Shown here in pieces: positions 42,286 to 51,601 of a stretch of DNA of 64,000 bases. This DNA is from Leifsonia sp. 71-9 (GTDB taxonomy: Bacteria > Actinomycetota > Actinomycetes > Actinomycetales > Microbacteriaceae), in assembly GCF_001898805.1 (NCBI RefSeq), contig NZ_MKVJ01000002.1, positions 62,001 to 126,000 on the forward strand, written 5' to 3'. How positions within the stretch are numbered: position 1 is the stretch's first letter; each line of letters starts with the position of its first letter. The notes under the pieces were generated by a model. It had not been told where the DNA came from, made no database searches, and saw only the letters and a program-made list of their open reading frames with translations. A program made the position numbers and the translations under genes.

Positions 42286-43740
42286 ATGAACCGCGAGATC
42301 AAACGCGTCAGCACGATCGTCCTGGCGATGTTCGTCGCCCTGCTGGTGTCGACCTCCATCCTCACCGTCTTCCAGGCGGACTCGCTCTCGGCGGACGCCC
42401 GCAACACCCGCGCCCGCAACGACAGCTACGCGGCCCAGCGCGGCGCCATCCTGGTCGCCGGGCAGCCGATCGCCCAGTCCGTGCCGTCCGACGACGTCTA
42501 CAAGTGGCAGCGCGTCTACAGCAACGGCCCGCTCTACTCCGCGGTCACCGGCTTCTACCCGATCAACGGCGAGGCGACGGGGCTGGAGGGCGCGCTCGAC
42601 CAGCAGCTCAGCGGCACCTCCAACTCGCAGTTCTTCGACCGCATCAACTCCATCCTCACGGGCAAGAACCCGCAGGGCGCGACGGTCGAGACGACCATCG
42701 ACCCGGTCGCCCAGCAGGCCGCCTGGGACGCCCTCGGCGACTACCAGGGCGCGGTCGTGCTGCTCGAGCCCAAGACCGGCCGGATCCTCGCGATGGTCTC
42801 CAAGCCGAACTACGACCCGAACGTGCTCGCGTCGCACGACACCGCGGCCGTCAACGCGACGTACCAGCAGCTCCTCGACGCCTCCGGCGACCCGCTGATC
42901 AACCGCACCATCGGCGGCAACCTCAACCCGCCCGGATCGACGTTCAAGCCGGTCATGAGCGCGACCGCCTTCGGCACCGGCAAGTACACCAAGGACAGCC
43001 AGCTGCCCAACCCGTCGTCCCTCCAGCTCCCCGACTCCCCGACGGTGGTCAAGAACGACTCGCTGACCACGTGCGGGTCCGGCGAGACCGTGTCCATCGC
43101 GACGGCGCAGATCCTCTCGTGCAACATCCCGTTCGCCGAGCTCGGGATGCAGCTGGACCCGCAGGTCATCAAGGACCAGGCCGACAAGTTCGGCTTCAAC
43201 CAGGCGCTGAAGATCCCGATCCCGGTCGAGAAGAGCGTGTACCCGCTGTACGAGAACGACGCGTACCGCGCGCTCGGCTCGTTCGGCCAGAAGGACGACA
43301 AGGCGTCGCCGTTGCAGATGGCGATGGTGTCGGCCGCGGTGGCGAACGGCGGCAAGCTGATGTACCCGAACCTGGTCGACTCGATCCGCTCGTCGGATCT
43401 GCAGACGATCGAAGGCTTCCAGGCGAAGGAGCTGTCGCAGCCGATGAGCCAGGAGAACGCCGACACGATCAAGCAGATGATGGTCGACGGCGTCAATGAA
43501 GGCGTGGCCAGCAATGCAAGAATAGGTGGGGTCCAGGTCGGCGGGAAGACGGGGACGGCGCAGAACGGCGACGATGAGCCGTACACGCTCTGGTTCACGG
43601 GTTTCGCGCCGGCGAACGATCCTCAGTTCGCTGTGGCAGTAGTCGTTGAAAATGGCGGTGGACGAGGTCAGAGCGGCACGGGTAACTCCATCGCCGCGCC
43701 GATCGCGAAGAAAGTACTAGAGGCGGTGCTGAATAAATGA
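42286..43740 (+). CDS. pbpA: penicillin-binding protein (class B) PbpA
   Basis: A 484-residue class B transpeptidase with an N-terminal membrane helix (residues ~10-30). The active-site motifs are S218-x-x-K221 (PGSTFKP), S-C-N (ILSCNIPF, near residue 275) and KTG (VGGKTGTAQ, near 425). It crosslinks the glycan made by RodA. 3 nt after rodA; its stop overlaps pknA (ATGA). Confidence 0.93.
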   Translation: MNREIKRVSTIVLAMFVALLVSTSILTVFQADSLSADARNTRARNDSYAAQRGAILVAGQPIAQSVPSDDVYKWQRVYSNGPLYSAVTGFYPINGEATGLEGALDQQLSGTSNSQFFDRINSILTGKNPQGATVETTIDPVAQQAAWDALGDYQGAVVLLEPKTGRILAMVSKPNYDPNVLASHDTAAVNATYQQLLDASGDPLINRTIGGNLNPPGSTFKPVMSATAFGTGKYTKDSQLPNPSSLQLPDSPTVVKNDSLTTCGSGETVSIATAQILSCNIPFAELGMQLDPQVIKDQADKFGFNQALKIPIPVEKSVYPLYENDAYRALGSFGQKDDKASPLQMAMVSAAVANGGKLMYPNLVDSIRSSDLQTIEGFQAKELSQPMSQENADTIKQMMVDGVNEGVASNARIGGVQVGGKTGTAQNGDDEPYTLWFTGFAPANDPQFAVAVVVENGGGRGQSGTGNSIAAPIAKKVLEAVLNK

Positions 43741-45461
43741 GACCCACAGCAGGGCTCACCTTCGGAGGACGTTACGAGCTGCAGTCGCGCATAGCGATCG
43801 GCGGCATGGGCGAGGTGTGGCAGGCCACGGACCTCGTGATCGGCCGCACGGTGGCGATCAAGATCCTCAAGGACGAGTACCTCGGCGACCCCGGGTTCCT
43901 CGAGCGCTTCCGCGCCGAGGCCCGCCACGCCGCACTCGTCAACCACGAGGGCATCGCCAACGTCTACGACTACGGCGAGGAGGAGGGCAGCGCCTTCCTC
44001 GTGATGGAGCTCGTCCCCGGCGAGGCGCTCTCGAGCATCCTCGAGCGCGAGCACGTTCTCAGCACCGACCGCACGCTCGACATCGTCGCGCAGACCGCCG
44101 CCGCGCTCCACGCCGCGCACGCGGCCGGCCTGGTGCACCGCGACATCAAGCCGGGCAACCTCCTGATCACGCCGGACGGCCGCGTCAAGATCACGGACTT
44201 CGGCATCGCCCGCATCGCCGACCAGGTGCCGCTGACCGCCACCGGCCAGGTCATGGGAACGGTGCAGTACCTCTCGCCGGAGCAGGCGTCCGGCCACCCC
44301 GCGTCGCCCACCACCGACATCTACTCGCTCGGCATCGTCGCGTACGAGTGCCTCGCCGGCCGCCGCCCGTTCACGGGCGAGTCGCAGGTCGCCATCGCGA
44401 TGGCGCAGATCAACGAGGCTCCGCCCGAGCTGCCGGCCACCGTCGCCGAGCCGGTGCGCAACCTCGTCTTCGCCTGCATCGCCAAGAACCCGGCCGACCG
44501 CCCGGCGTCCGCGGCCCACCTGGCGCGTGCTGCGCAGGCCCTGCGTCGCGGGGACGTACGCGCTGCCGCCGCCTCGGTCCCCGCCATCCTCGGCGGCGCC
44601 GCGGCGACCGATGCCGCGACGATGCTCATGCCGTCTCCCGGAGGCTCGCCGACGCAGGCCACTACCGTGCTCCCGTCGGCCGCCGCCGCGCAGGCCGCGG
44701 AGGAGACGCCGGACGAGCCGGTCGAGGAGAAGAAGCGGAGCCCGTGGACGTGGCCGCTGATCGCCCTCATCGCCCTGCTGGCGCTGGTGCTGATCGGCAC
44801 GATCATCGCGCTGGTCGCCCAGCCGAGTAACACCAAGCCGACGGCGACGACCACCACGAGCCAGACGCCGACGCCCAAGCCGACGACGCCGACACCGACC
44901 CCGACGGCGAACACGGCCCAGATCACCGAGAGCGAGTTCCTCGGCAAGACCGCCGACGAGGCGCGCCAGATGCTCCAGGGCCTCGGCATGGTCGCGGACG
45001 TGCAGACCGGCTCGCCCGCGACGTCGAAGGGCGCCGTCAACACGGTGTACCGCGTCAACCCGACCGGCCCCGTGCCGAAGGGCTCGACCGTCACGGTGCA
45101 GGTCTACGGCGACGTGGCGTCCATCCCGACGCCGACCGACACCGTCTCGGCCAACCCGTCGTCGCCCCAGACGCTCACCAACCCGGCCACGCAGATCACC
45201 GTCACCTTCGGGTCGGCGGGCTGCCCCGCCGGTCAGAACCTGGTGGGTCGCGCGCTCTACGTGAACGGCGCCCAGCAGACCCCGGGCACGGGCAACACGA
45301 CCGTCTGGTCGCCGACCGCGGCCGGCACCTACAAGCTCTCGTACACGATCTTCTGCGGCGAGTCCGTGGAGTCCGGCCAGTCCCCGACCGTCGACTACGT
45401 GATCAACCCGAGCAGCACGACCCCGCCGGGTGGCTCCGGCGGCACGGGCGGCAACGGCTGA
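43737..45461 (+). CDS. pknA: Ser/Thr protein kinase PknA-like with one PASTA domain
   Basis: A 574-residue kinase. Kinase domain ~12-275 with K42 (VAIKILK), [15 protein letters not shown]; membrane helix ~340-362 ([21 protein letters not shown]). Outside the cell there is a Thr/Pro linker, one PASTA-like unit ([18 protein letters not shown]) and a C-terminal Cys-containing Ig-like region (GCPAGQN, IFCGES). Mycobacterial PknA lacks PASTA and this C-terminal domain, so this is a more elaborate sensor. ATG overlaps pbpA. Confidence 0.9.
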   Translation: MRPTAGLTFGGRYELQSRIAIGGMGEVWQATDLVIGRTVAIKILKDEYLGDPGFLERFRAEARHAALVNHEGIANVYDYGEEEGSAFLVMELVPGEALSSILEREHVLSTDRTLDIVAQTAAALHAAHAAGLVHRDIKPGNLLITPDGRVKITDFGIARIADQVPLTATGQVMGTVQYLSPEQASGHPASPTTDIYSLGIVAYECLAGRRPFTGESQVAIAMAQINEAPPELPATVAEPVRNLVFACIAKNPADRPASAAHLARAAQALRRGDVRAAAASVPAILGGAAATDAATMLMPSPGGSPTQATTVLPSAAAAQAAEETPDEPVEEKKRSPWTWPLIALIALLALVLIGTIIALVAQPSNTKPTATTTTSQTPTPKPTTPTPTPTANTAQITESEFLGKTADEARQMLQGLGMVADVQTGSPATSKGAVNTVYRVNPTGPVPKGSTVTVQVYGDVASIPTPTDTVSANPSSPQTLTNPATQITVTFGSAGCPAGQNLVGRALYVNGAQQTPGTGNTTVWSPTAAGTYKLSYTIFCGESVESGQSPTVDYVINPSSTTPPGGSGGTGGNG

Positions 45462-45549
45462 CCCTGTTCGTCTGACCCCCGCACGAGGGAGATCTTCAGA
45501 AACAGCCCGATACACTATCCGACAGCCACCGCCCGAGAAGGAGTCCGCT

Positions 45550-47244
45550 TTGAGCCCAGATAGCCGCCTGCTCGCAGGCCGATATCAGCTGGGCGAACTG
45601 GTCGGGCGCGGTGGCATGTCGGATGTGCACCGCGGCACGGACACGCGGCTCGGCCGCACCGTCGCCATCAAGCTGCTGAAGCCTTCCCTCGCCACCGACC
45701 CCGCGTTCCGCACGCGGTTCCGCCAGGAGGCGCAGGCGGCCGCGCGCATGGCGCACCCGACGATCGTCCGCGTCTTCGACGCCGGCGAGGAGACGGTGCA
45801 CGAGCCCAACGGCCACGAGGCGCAGCTGCCGTTCATCGTGATGGAGTTCGTCGACGGCATCCTGCTGAAGGACCTCATCAAGAAGGGCCCGCTGGAGGTA
45901 TCGGAGGCCGTGCGGATCACCGAGGGCATCCTGACCGCCCTCGAGTACTCGCACCGCGCCGGCGTCGTGCACCGCGACATCAAGCCCGGCAACGTGATGA
46001 TCACCAAGGCCGGCCAGGTCAAGGTGATGGACTTCGGCATCGCCCGCGCGATCAGCGACTCCTCGGCGACCGTGGCGCAGACCACCGCCGTGCTCGGCAC
46101 GGCCAGCTACTTCTCGCCCGAGCAGGCGAAGGGCGAGTCGGTCGACGCCCGCACCGACCTCTACTCGACCGGTGTGGTGCTGTTCGAGATGCTCGCCGGC
46201 CGGCCGCCGTTCCGCGGCGACACCCCGGTCGCGGTCGCCTACCAGCACGTGAGCGAGACCGCGGTCGCGCCGAGCACGCTCAACCCCAAGGTCTCGCCGG
46301 CGATGGATGTCGTCGTCGCCCGCGCGCTGACCAAGGACCGCTTCGAGCGCTACCAGACCGTCGCGGAGTTCCGCGCCGACCTCGAAGAGGCGGCCGCCGG
46401 ACGCGTACCGGTCCACAAGGAGAGCGACGAGCTCTCCGAGACGCTGTTCGGCGCCCCGCCGAGCTCGGTATCCGGCCCGGAGGCGGCGTTCCGCCAGCTC
46501 GCCGAGGACCAGACGATGACGCGCACGCAGCGCCGCCCTCCGGTCATCTGGATCTGGGCCGGCATCGCCGTCATGGCCGTGGTGATCGTCGCGGTGCTCG
46601 CGTGGGTGCTGCGGCTCGCTCCGACCACGACCATGCCTGAGACCTCTCGCACGGTTCCCGCTCTGGCGGGACAGACGGTCGACGAGGCGACGGCCACGCT
46701 CGAGAAGATGAAGCTCAAGTGGACGCAGACCACGGAGACGAGCGCGACCTACCCCGAAGGCCAGATCATCCGCAGCGATCCGGGCTCCGGCATCGTCGTC
46801 GCGACGGGTGACACGATCAACCTCTACGTCTCGACCGGCAAGAAGACCGTCGCCGTCCCCGACGTGCACAACATGACGATCGACGCGGCCAAGGCGGCGA
46901 TCACGGCCGCCGGGCTCACCGTCGGCCCGGTCACGACGGAGAACTCGTCGTCGGTCGCCGCTAACATCGTGATCTCGACGGACCCGGATGCGACCGGCAA
47001 AGCGCACGAGGGCGACCCGATCTCGCTCACCATCTCGAGCGGCAAGGTCACCCTCGCCGATCTGACGGGTCAGACCATCCAGGCCGCGACGGGCATCCTG
47101 TCCCAGCTGGGGCTCACGGCGAACCCGAAGCCGGATCCCTCCTGCCCGCAGGACAGCGGGGCCCCGCTGGTGCACACGCAGTCCGTGGCGCCCGGCGACG
47201 TGCCGCAGGGATCCTCGGTCGACCTGACGTACTGCTCGGGCTGA
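45550..47244 (+). CDS. pknB: Ser/Thr protein kinase PknB with three PASTA domains
   Basis: A 564-residue kinase: K41 (VAIKLLK), catalytic D143 (HRDIKPGN), DFG 161-163 and activation loop with TT (QTTAVLGTASY). Membrane helix ~333-355, then three PASTA repeats (~365-430, 431-498, 499-564) that bind muropeptide or lipid II. TTG start at 45550 is set by AAGGAG 6 nt upstream. Controls growth and division with PstP and FhaA/B. Its stop codon abuts the stop of the convergent pabA gene with no spacer. Confidence 0.93.
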   Translation: MSPDSRLLAGRYQLGELVGRGGMSDVHRGTDTRLGRTVAIKLLKPSLATDPAFRTRFRQEAQAAARMAHPTIVRVFDAGEETVHEPNGHEAQLPFIVMEFVDGILLKDLIKKGPLEVSEAVRITEGILTALEYSHRAGVVHRDIKPGNVMITKAGQVKVMDFGIARAISDSSATVAQTTAVLGTASYFSPEQAKGESVDARTDLYSTGVVLFEMLAGRPPFRGDTPVAVAYQHVSETAVAPSTLNPKVSPAMDVVVARALTKDRFERYQTVAEFRADLEEAAAGRVPVHKESDELSETLFGAPPSSVSGPEAAFRQLAEDQTMTRTQRRPPVIWIWAGIAVMAVVIVAVLAWVLRLAPTTTMPETSRTVPALAGQTVDEATATLEKMKLKWTQTTETSATYPEGQIIRSDPGSGIVVATGDTINLYVSTGKKTVAVPDVHNMTIDAAKAAITAAGLTVGPVTTENSSSVAANIVISTDPDATGKAHEGDPISLTISSGKVTLADLTGQTIQAATGILSQLGLTANPKPDPSCPQDSGAPLVHTQSVAPGDVPQGSSVDLTYCSG

Positions 47245-47883
47245 TCAGCCGAGCTTGACCAGGGGGTTCAGCGCGCGGGCAGCCTCGGCGGCGCCGGCGA
47301 GCCCGGCGACCTCGAGCCAGTTGCCCAGCATCCGGTAGCCGCCCTCGGTGAGGACCGACTCCGGGTGGAACTGCACGCCGTAGATCGGCGCGTCACGGTG
47401 CTGCAGCGCCATGATGACGCCGCCCGGGGTGCGCGCCGTGACGACGAGCGTGTCCGGGAGGGTGCCGTCGACGACCGCGAGCGAGTGGTACCGCGTCGCG
47501 GTGAAGGGCTGGGGCACGCCGTCGAAGAGCGTGCTGTCGTCGTGGGCGACCTGCGAGGTCTTGCCGTGCATCAGCTCCTCGGCGTTGGTGACCACGCCGC
47601 CGAACGCCTCCGCGATCGCCTGATGACCGAGGCACACGCCGAGGAGGGGCTGACCGGTCGCGAGCGCCTGCTCGACGACGGGGATCGACACTCCGGCGTC
47701 CGCGGGCTTGCCCGGGCCGGGCGAGACCAGCACGGCGTCGTACTCGGCGAGCCGGGCCGGAATGTCGGCCACGGCGATGTCGTCGTTGCGCACGACCTCC
47801 GTCTCCGCACCGAGCTCCCGCAGGTAGCCGTTCAGCGTGTAGACGAAGCTGTCGTAGTTGTCGATGACGAGTACGCGGGTCAC
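47245..47883 (-). CDS. trpG: aminodeoxychorismate/anthranilate synthase glutaminase
   Basis: A 212-residue class I glutamine amidotransferase: LVSPGPGKP, nucleophile C84 (GVCLGHQ), and HPES triad part (QFHPESV). It supplies ammonia to PabB/TrpE for p-aminobenzoate or tryptophan. Always found here beside pknB in Actinobacteria. GTG start at 47883 overlaps the stop of the 52-residue membrane protein gene (GTGA), so they are translationally coupled. Confidence 0.9.
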   Translation of the reverse strand: MTRVLVIDNYDSFVYTLNGYLRELGAETEVVRNDDIAVADIPARLAEYDAVLVSPGPGKPADAGVSIPVVEQALATGQPLLGVCLGHQAIAEAFGGVVTNAEELMHGKTSQVAHDDSTLFDGVPQPFTATRYHSLAVVDGTLPDTLVVTARTPGGVIMALQHRDAPIYGVQFHPESVLTEGGYRMLGNWLEVAGLAGAAEAARALNPLVKLG

Positions 47884-48038
47884 GGCCCCACGGTACCTTC
47901 CTGCGGACCCAAGAGCGAATCCACCCACGGGAAGGCCCAGGTCACGAGCACGAAGAGCACGACGGCCACGAGGACCAGCAGGATGATGATGCGCAGCCAG
48001 ACCGGTCCGGGCAGGATGCGCCACAGCGCGGCGTACAT
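47880..48038 (-). CDS. 52-residue small membrane protein
   Basis: Read directly from the sequence: ATG at 48038 (complement), 52 codons, TGA at 47880-47882. The protein MYAALWRILPGPVWLR... is a short cytoplasmic start, one hydrophobic helix (residues ~17-35), and an acidic tail ending EGTVGP. It fills the gap between the sortase stop (48040) and the trpG start and overlaps trpG by 4 nt, which is strong evidence that it is real. Function unknown; a sortase partner is speculation. Confidence 0.7.
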   Translation of the reverse strand: MYAALWRILPGPVWLRIIILLVLVAVVLFVLVTWAFPWVDSLLGPQEGTVGP

Positions 48039-48039
48039 G

Positions 48040-48870
48040 TCAGCCTCCCTGACTCGTGTTCAGGACGCCGGCGAGCTCGCTGGGCACGTCCTGCGGCGGG
48101 GCGTAGTTGTCGAAGACGTTGTAGGCGATGAGTCGCTCCCCGGCCGCGAACGGCGGGTTGCACGTGGTGATCGTCATGAGCCGCTCGGTGGGCGTCGCCT
48201 CGGGCTGGCGCGGCACCGGCAGCAGCACCTGGACGGCGGAGGGCTGCACGTACTCGAAGTTGCGGAAGGTGTAGGTGTACCAGCCGTCCTTCGTCTGCAC
48301 GTAGATGCGGTCGCCGATGTGCAGCTTGGAGAGGTCGATGAACGTGTTGCCCCAGCCGCTGTCGTGTCCGGCGACGGCGAAGTTGCCGACCTGCCCGGGC
48401 ATCTGGGTGTCCGCGTAGTGGCCGACGCCGGCGGTGTAGCTGTTGAGCACCTTCTCCACGTCGACGGTCTGGCGGATCGTGCGCTTCCAGTCGGGGCCGA
48501 GGCGCGGGATGTAGATGACCGCGAACGCCTCGTAGTCGGCCGGCTGCGCCATGACCGGGATGTTCGTGACGCCCGAGGCGTCCGGCGTCGGGGTCGGTCG
48601 CGGCGCCTTGATCGCGTCGTCGATCCACTTCTGGCTCTGGGTCGCGGCCGCGGAGCTCTGCTGGCTGTCGACGACGAGGTTGTTCCACCACATCTGCCAC
48701 CCGAGGAAGAGCAGGACGAGCACGCCCGCGGTGATCAGCAGCTCGCCGAGAACCCCGACCACGGTCGGGCGGCGCGGGGGCTTGCGGGCCTTCGCCGGCT
48801 TCTGACTCCGGCCGTCACGCCGCTCGGCGCCACGCGGGCGTCGCAGTTCGGGTTCGGTCGGGTCGGCCAT
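48040..48870 (-). CDS. class E sortase
   Basis: A 276-residue sortase. A basic N-terminus is followed by a membrane helix (~37-57) and a catalytic domain with H169 (AVAGHDSGWG), C237 (ITTCNPPF) and R246 (GERLIAY). Class E sortases act on LAxTG proteins; such a substrate is at 25716. The ATG at 48870 is chosen because TAGAAT (complement of 48878-48883) ends 7 nt upstream. Confidence 0.9.
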   Translation of the reverse strand: MADPTEPELRRPRGAERRDGRSQKPAKARKPPRRPTVVGVLGELLITAGVLVLLFLGWQMWWNNLVVDSQQSSAAATQSQKWIDDAIKAPRPTPTPDASGVTNIPVMAQPADYEAFAVIYIPRLGPDWKRTIRQTVDVEKVLNSYTAGVGHYADTQMPGQVGNFAVAGHDSGWGNTFIDLSKLHIGDRIYVQTKDGWYTYTFRNFEYVQPSAVQVLLPVPRQPEATPTERLMTITTCNPPFAAGERLIAYNVFDNYAPPQDVPSELAGVLNTSQGG

Positions 48871-48877
48871 ATGACAG

Positions 48878-48883
48878 ATTCTA
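48878..48883 (-). promoter_or_regulatory. -10 box (TAGAAT), leaderless sortase
   Basis: On the minus strand TAGAAT, 5/6 to consensus, 7 nt before the sortase ATG. Confidence 0.6.
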
Positions 48884-48934
48884 AGAGGAAAAGCTGGCGG
48901 AACCCTCAGACCGGTCCCGCTACACTGTGGTGCT

Positions 48935-49186
48935 ATGGCACGCAGCAAGTCGAAGATCAAGCCCGAGCGCCCCGCGCGGACCGCCGCCGCCTCCGGTGAG
49001 GAGGCGCCCAACCCCGTCTGGTTCAAGCCGGTCATGTTCGGCTTCATGCTGCTCGGGCTGGTCTGGATCATCGTCTTCTACGTGAGCCAGAACGAGTACC
49101 CGATCCCGGCCCTCGGCGCCTGGAACATCCTCGTCGGCTTCGGCATCGCCTTCATCGGCTTCCTCATGACCACCAGGTGGCGTTGA
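48935..49186 (+). CDS. crgA: cell division protein CrgA
   Basis: An 83-residue membrane protein with two helices (~32-50 and ~62-79) and the CrgA features NPVWFKPVMFGFML and NEYPIP. CrgA recruits division proteins (FtsZ, FtsI, FtsQ). TACACT ends 8 nt before the ATG. Divergent from the sortase gene; same location as in Mycobacterium and Streptomyces. Confidence 0.92.
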   Translation: MARSKSKIKPERPARTAAASGEEAPNPVWFKPVMFGFMLLGLVWIIVFYVSQNEYPIPALGAWNILVGFGIAFIGFLMTTRWR

Positions 49187-49218
49187 CGCCCCTCCCCTGC
49201 ACTGACGCTGCGCGTCGA

Positions 49219-49247
49219 GAAGCCCGGTCCGTCGAGGACCGGGCTTC
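49219..49247 (+). terminator. crgA terminator
   Basis: GAAGCCCGGTCC-N5-GGACCGGGCTTC followed by TTTCGTTT, 33 nt after crgA. Confidence 0.88.
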
Positions 49248-49251
49248 TTTC

Positions 49252-49394
49252 GTTTCCACAGTTGTCCACAGCCTGTTATCCACACTGAGGACAACTCGAC
49301 GGGGGCCGTTCTCCCCAGTGTTAATAAGCCTGTGGAGAGTTACACGGGTGTAATTATCCCCACTGTTAACAACCCTGTGGATAACTTATCCACG
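49252..49394. other. secondary DnaA-box cluster
   Basis: AT-rich intergenic stretch holding two perfect DnaA boxes, TTATCCACA at 49276-49284 and its reverse TGTGGATAA at 49376-49384, and near matches (one mismatch to TTWTNCACA) at 49252-49260, 49262-49270, 49354-49362 and 49386-49394. It is between the crgA terminator and the 3' end of the rhomboid gene, about 14 kb from oriC. A DnaA-titration site or relict origin is possible. Confidence 0.7.
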
Positions 49395-49420
49395 CCTTGT
49401 GGGCGCCTGGGGAAACCGGC

Positions 49421-50257
49421 TCAGAGGAAGCGGATCAGGCTCAGTGCGATCAGCAGGACGCTCAGGACGATGACGAGCGGCAGCTGGAGCGCGCGCCGCG
49501 AGGCCCTGCGCGTCTCCACGTAGATCAGGCCCACCAGCACACCGCCGATCAGGCCGCCGACGTGCGCCTGCCAGGCGATGTTGAGCCCGGGGAGGAAGCC
49601 GATGCCGATGTTGAGCGCGACCAGGACGAGGATCTGCGTGGCATTGCCGCCCAGTCGTCGTTGGATGATGAAAAACGCGCCGAACATGCCGAAGATCGCA
49701 CCCGACGCGCCCACCACGGGCTGCAACGGGTTGCCCAGCAGCAGCACGCCCACCGAGCCGGCGAACCCGCTGATCAGGAACAGCCCGAGGAAGCGCAGCC
49801 GGCCGAGCATCGGCTCGAGGATGCTGCCGAAGATCCACAGCGTGTACATGTTCAGCAGGATGTGAATGATGCTCGCGTGCGCGAACACCGAGGTCAGCAT
49901 CCGCCACGGCTCGAACGCACGCGGATCGGAGTACACGCCCGCGTACTGGATCGCCTGCGTGACCTGCGTGCCGATCACCGGCAGCGACTGGAGGATGAAC
50001 ACCACCACGCACACCGCGATGATCGCGTAGGTGACGACCGGCGCTCCCGCACCCGTCAGGCGCGGGATCCAGGCCGGCTTGGTCTTGGGCGCGGTGGCGC
50101 GCTGCTCGGCCATGCACTCCGGGCAGACGAATCCGACCGCGCCGGGTGTCTGGCACTCACCGCAGATCGTGCGCCCGCACCGCTGGCACAGCACGTAGCT
50201 GACGCGATCGGGGTGGCGGTAGCAGTAGCTCGCTCGCGCGTCGACGGGCTGAGACAT
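49421..50257 (-). CDS. rhomboid family intramembrane serine protease
   Basis: A 278-residue protein. Residues ~10-50 form a Cys/His zinc domain of the B-box type (CYRH, CQRCG, CGEC, CPEC). Then six to seven membrane helices with catalytic S185 (GASGAIFG) and H232 (WQAHVGG), and the HILLNMYTLW block. Cleaves membrane proteins within the bilayer. 23 nt after ppiA; probably co-transcribed with it. Corresponds in place to Rv0010c region genes. Confidence 0.9.
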   Translation of the reverse strand: MSQPVDARASYCYRHPDRVSYVLCQRCGRTICGECQTPGAVGFVCPECMAEQRATAPKTKPAWIPRLTGAGAPVVTYAIIAVCVVVFILQSLPVIGTQVTQAIQYAGVYSDPRAFEPWRMLTSVFAHASIIHILLNMYTLWIFGSILEPMLGRLRFLGLFLISGFAGSVGVLLLGNPLQPVVGASGAIFGMFGAFFIIQRRLGGNATQILVLVALNIGIGFLPGLNIAWQAHVGGLIGGVLVGLIYVETRRASRRALQLPLVIVLSVLLIALSLIRFL

Positions 50258-50280
50258 TCTTCCGACTCGCCCGTCCGGTC

Positions 50281-50820
50281 TCAGACCTGCTCGATCTCGA
50301 CCGACTCGATGACGACGTCGTCGAGCGGCCGGTCACGGGCGTCCGTCGGGACCTCGGCCAGCTTGTCGACGATCTTGCGCGACGCGTCGTCGGCGACCTC
50401 GCCGAAGATGGAGTGCTTGCCCTGCAGCCACGTGGTCGGGCCGACGGTGATGAAGAACTGCGAGCCGTTGGTGCCGTGCCCGCCCTGGATGCCGGCGTTG
50501 GCCATCGCGAGCATGTACGGCTGGGTGAAGTCGAGCTCGGGGCTGATCTCGTCGTCGAACTGGTAGCCCGGTCCGCCGATGCCCTGGCCGAGCGGGTCGC
50601 CGCCCTGGATCATGAAGCCCGGGATGATGCGGTGGAAGATCACGCCGTCGTAGAGCGGCGTGCTGGTCTTCTCGCCGGTGGCCGGGTGGGTCCACTCGGT
50701 CTCACCGGTCGCCAGGCCGACGAAGTTGCGCACCGTCTTCGGCGCGTGGTTGCCGAAGAGGTTGACCTTGATGTCTCCGTAGTTGGTGTGGAGAGTGGCG
50801 ACGGCGGTGTGCTTAGACAT
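50281..50820 (-). CDS. ppiA: peptidyl-prolyl cis-trans isomerase (cyclophilin)
   Basis: A 179-residue cyclophilin. Motifs FHRIIPGFMIQGGD, the substrate-pocket GSQFFITVG and W in TTWLQGKHSIFGEV. Catalyses Xaa-Pro isomerisation in the cytoplasm; no signal peptide. ATG at 50820 gives the family N-terminus. Same place as ppiA in Mycobacterium. Confidence 0.93.
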   Translation of the reverse strand: MSKHTAVATLHTNYGDIKVNLFGNHAPKTVRNFVGLATGETEWTHPATGEKTSTPLYDGVIFHRIIPGFMIQGGDPLGQGIGGPGYQFDDEISPELDFTQPYMLAMANAGIQGGHGTNGSQFFITVGPTTWLQGKHSIFGEVADDASRKIVDKLAEVPTDARDRPLDDVVIESVEIEQV

Positions 50821-50945
50821 GACACCAATTCTTGCACAGGGGGTTAGCTGGTGATCGGCAGAGGACTTCACCTCTCGGTCCATCCCCAGCCCTTTCGGTG
50901 GCAAGATGGAGACGGTTCGCTATTCCGACGCAATGGAGGTCCAGA

Positions 50946-51500
50946 ATGAGCCTGACACGGAAGCGCAAGAAGGAGCTCAAGCGACTGCGCAGCAGCGCGG
51001 AGGAGCTGTGGGGCAAGCAGCAGGAGGTGCTCGCGAACGCGAACGCCGTCGCCGCCGAAGCCCGCAAGCAGGCCGCCTACTACACCCGCGAGGAGATCGC
51101 ACCGCGCGTCCGTGACGGCTACGACTCCTACGTGCGTCCTGCCGCCCAGACGGCCGCGCACACCGCCGGTCACGTGGCCGGTGTGGCACGCGACCGCATC
51201 GTCGGCGATGTGATCCCCGCCGTGGGCTCCGCCGTCGGCACCGCGCTCTCGGTGGTCGACCACGCCCGCGCGGCACGCGCTGCGGCGTTCAACGGCGACT
51301 TCACCAAGGCGCGCAAGGAGCTCACCCGCAAGGTGCAGGTCGCTCCGCAGAAGTCCGGCCCGGGCGCCGGCACCGTGATCGCGATCGGCCTCGGGGTCGT
51401 CGCGGCCGCCGGGCTGCTCTACGCGGTCTGGCAGACGTTCCGCGCCGACGACGAGCTGTGGGTCGCCGACGAGGAGCCCACCGCTCCCGCTGCGGAGTAG
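50946..51500 (+). CDS. coiled-coil protein with one membrane helix (cwsA position)
   Basis: A 184-residue protein: a highly charged helical N-terminus (TRKRKKELKRLR, ~1-35), an amphipathic Ala/Arg-rich middle and one membrane helix (~140-157, GTVIAIGLGVVAAAGLLYAV) with an acidic tail. It sits where mycobacterial cwsA is found (next to ppiA and crgA), and the layout (long helix, C-terminal membrane anchor) is similar, but residue-level homology cannot be claimed. GGAGG precedes the ATG. Confidence 0.65.
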   Translation: MSLTRKRKKELKRLRSSAEELWGKQQEVLANANAVAAEARKQAAYYTREEIAPRVRDGYDSYVRPAAQTAAHTAGHVAGVARDRIVGDVIPAVGSAVGTALSVVDHARAARAAAFNGDFTKARKELTRKVQVAPQKSGPGAGTVIAIGLGVVAAAGLLYAVWQTFRADDELWVADEEPTAPAAE

Positions 51501-51519
51501 TCCCTCCAACTTGGACGAC

Positions 51520-51551
51520 AATCCACCCCGGGGTTCGCCCCGGGGTGGATT
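51520..51551 (+). terminator. terminator with UUCG loop
   Basis: AATCCACCCCGGGG-TTCG-CCCCGGGGTGGATT: a perfect 14-bp stem closed by the extra-stable UUCG tetraloop, followed by GGGGGGTTT. 20 nt past the cwsA-position gene. Confidence 0.85.
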
Positions 51552-51601
51552 GGGGGGTTTCCCCGATGGTGGGCAGGGCATCGGGACGCGATGCTGGAGT
51601 C

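Noticed and set aside
47884-47895. TACCGT 6 nt before trpG as a leaderless promoter
   Set aside because: It lies inside the 52-residue membrane protein gene that overlaps trpG by 4 nt, so coupled translation from the upstream promoter is simpler; the match may be chance.
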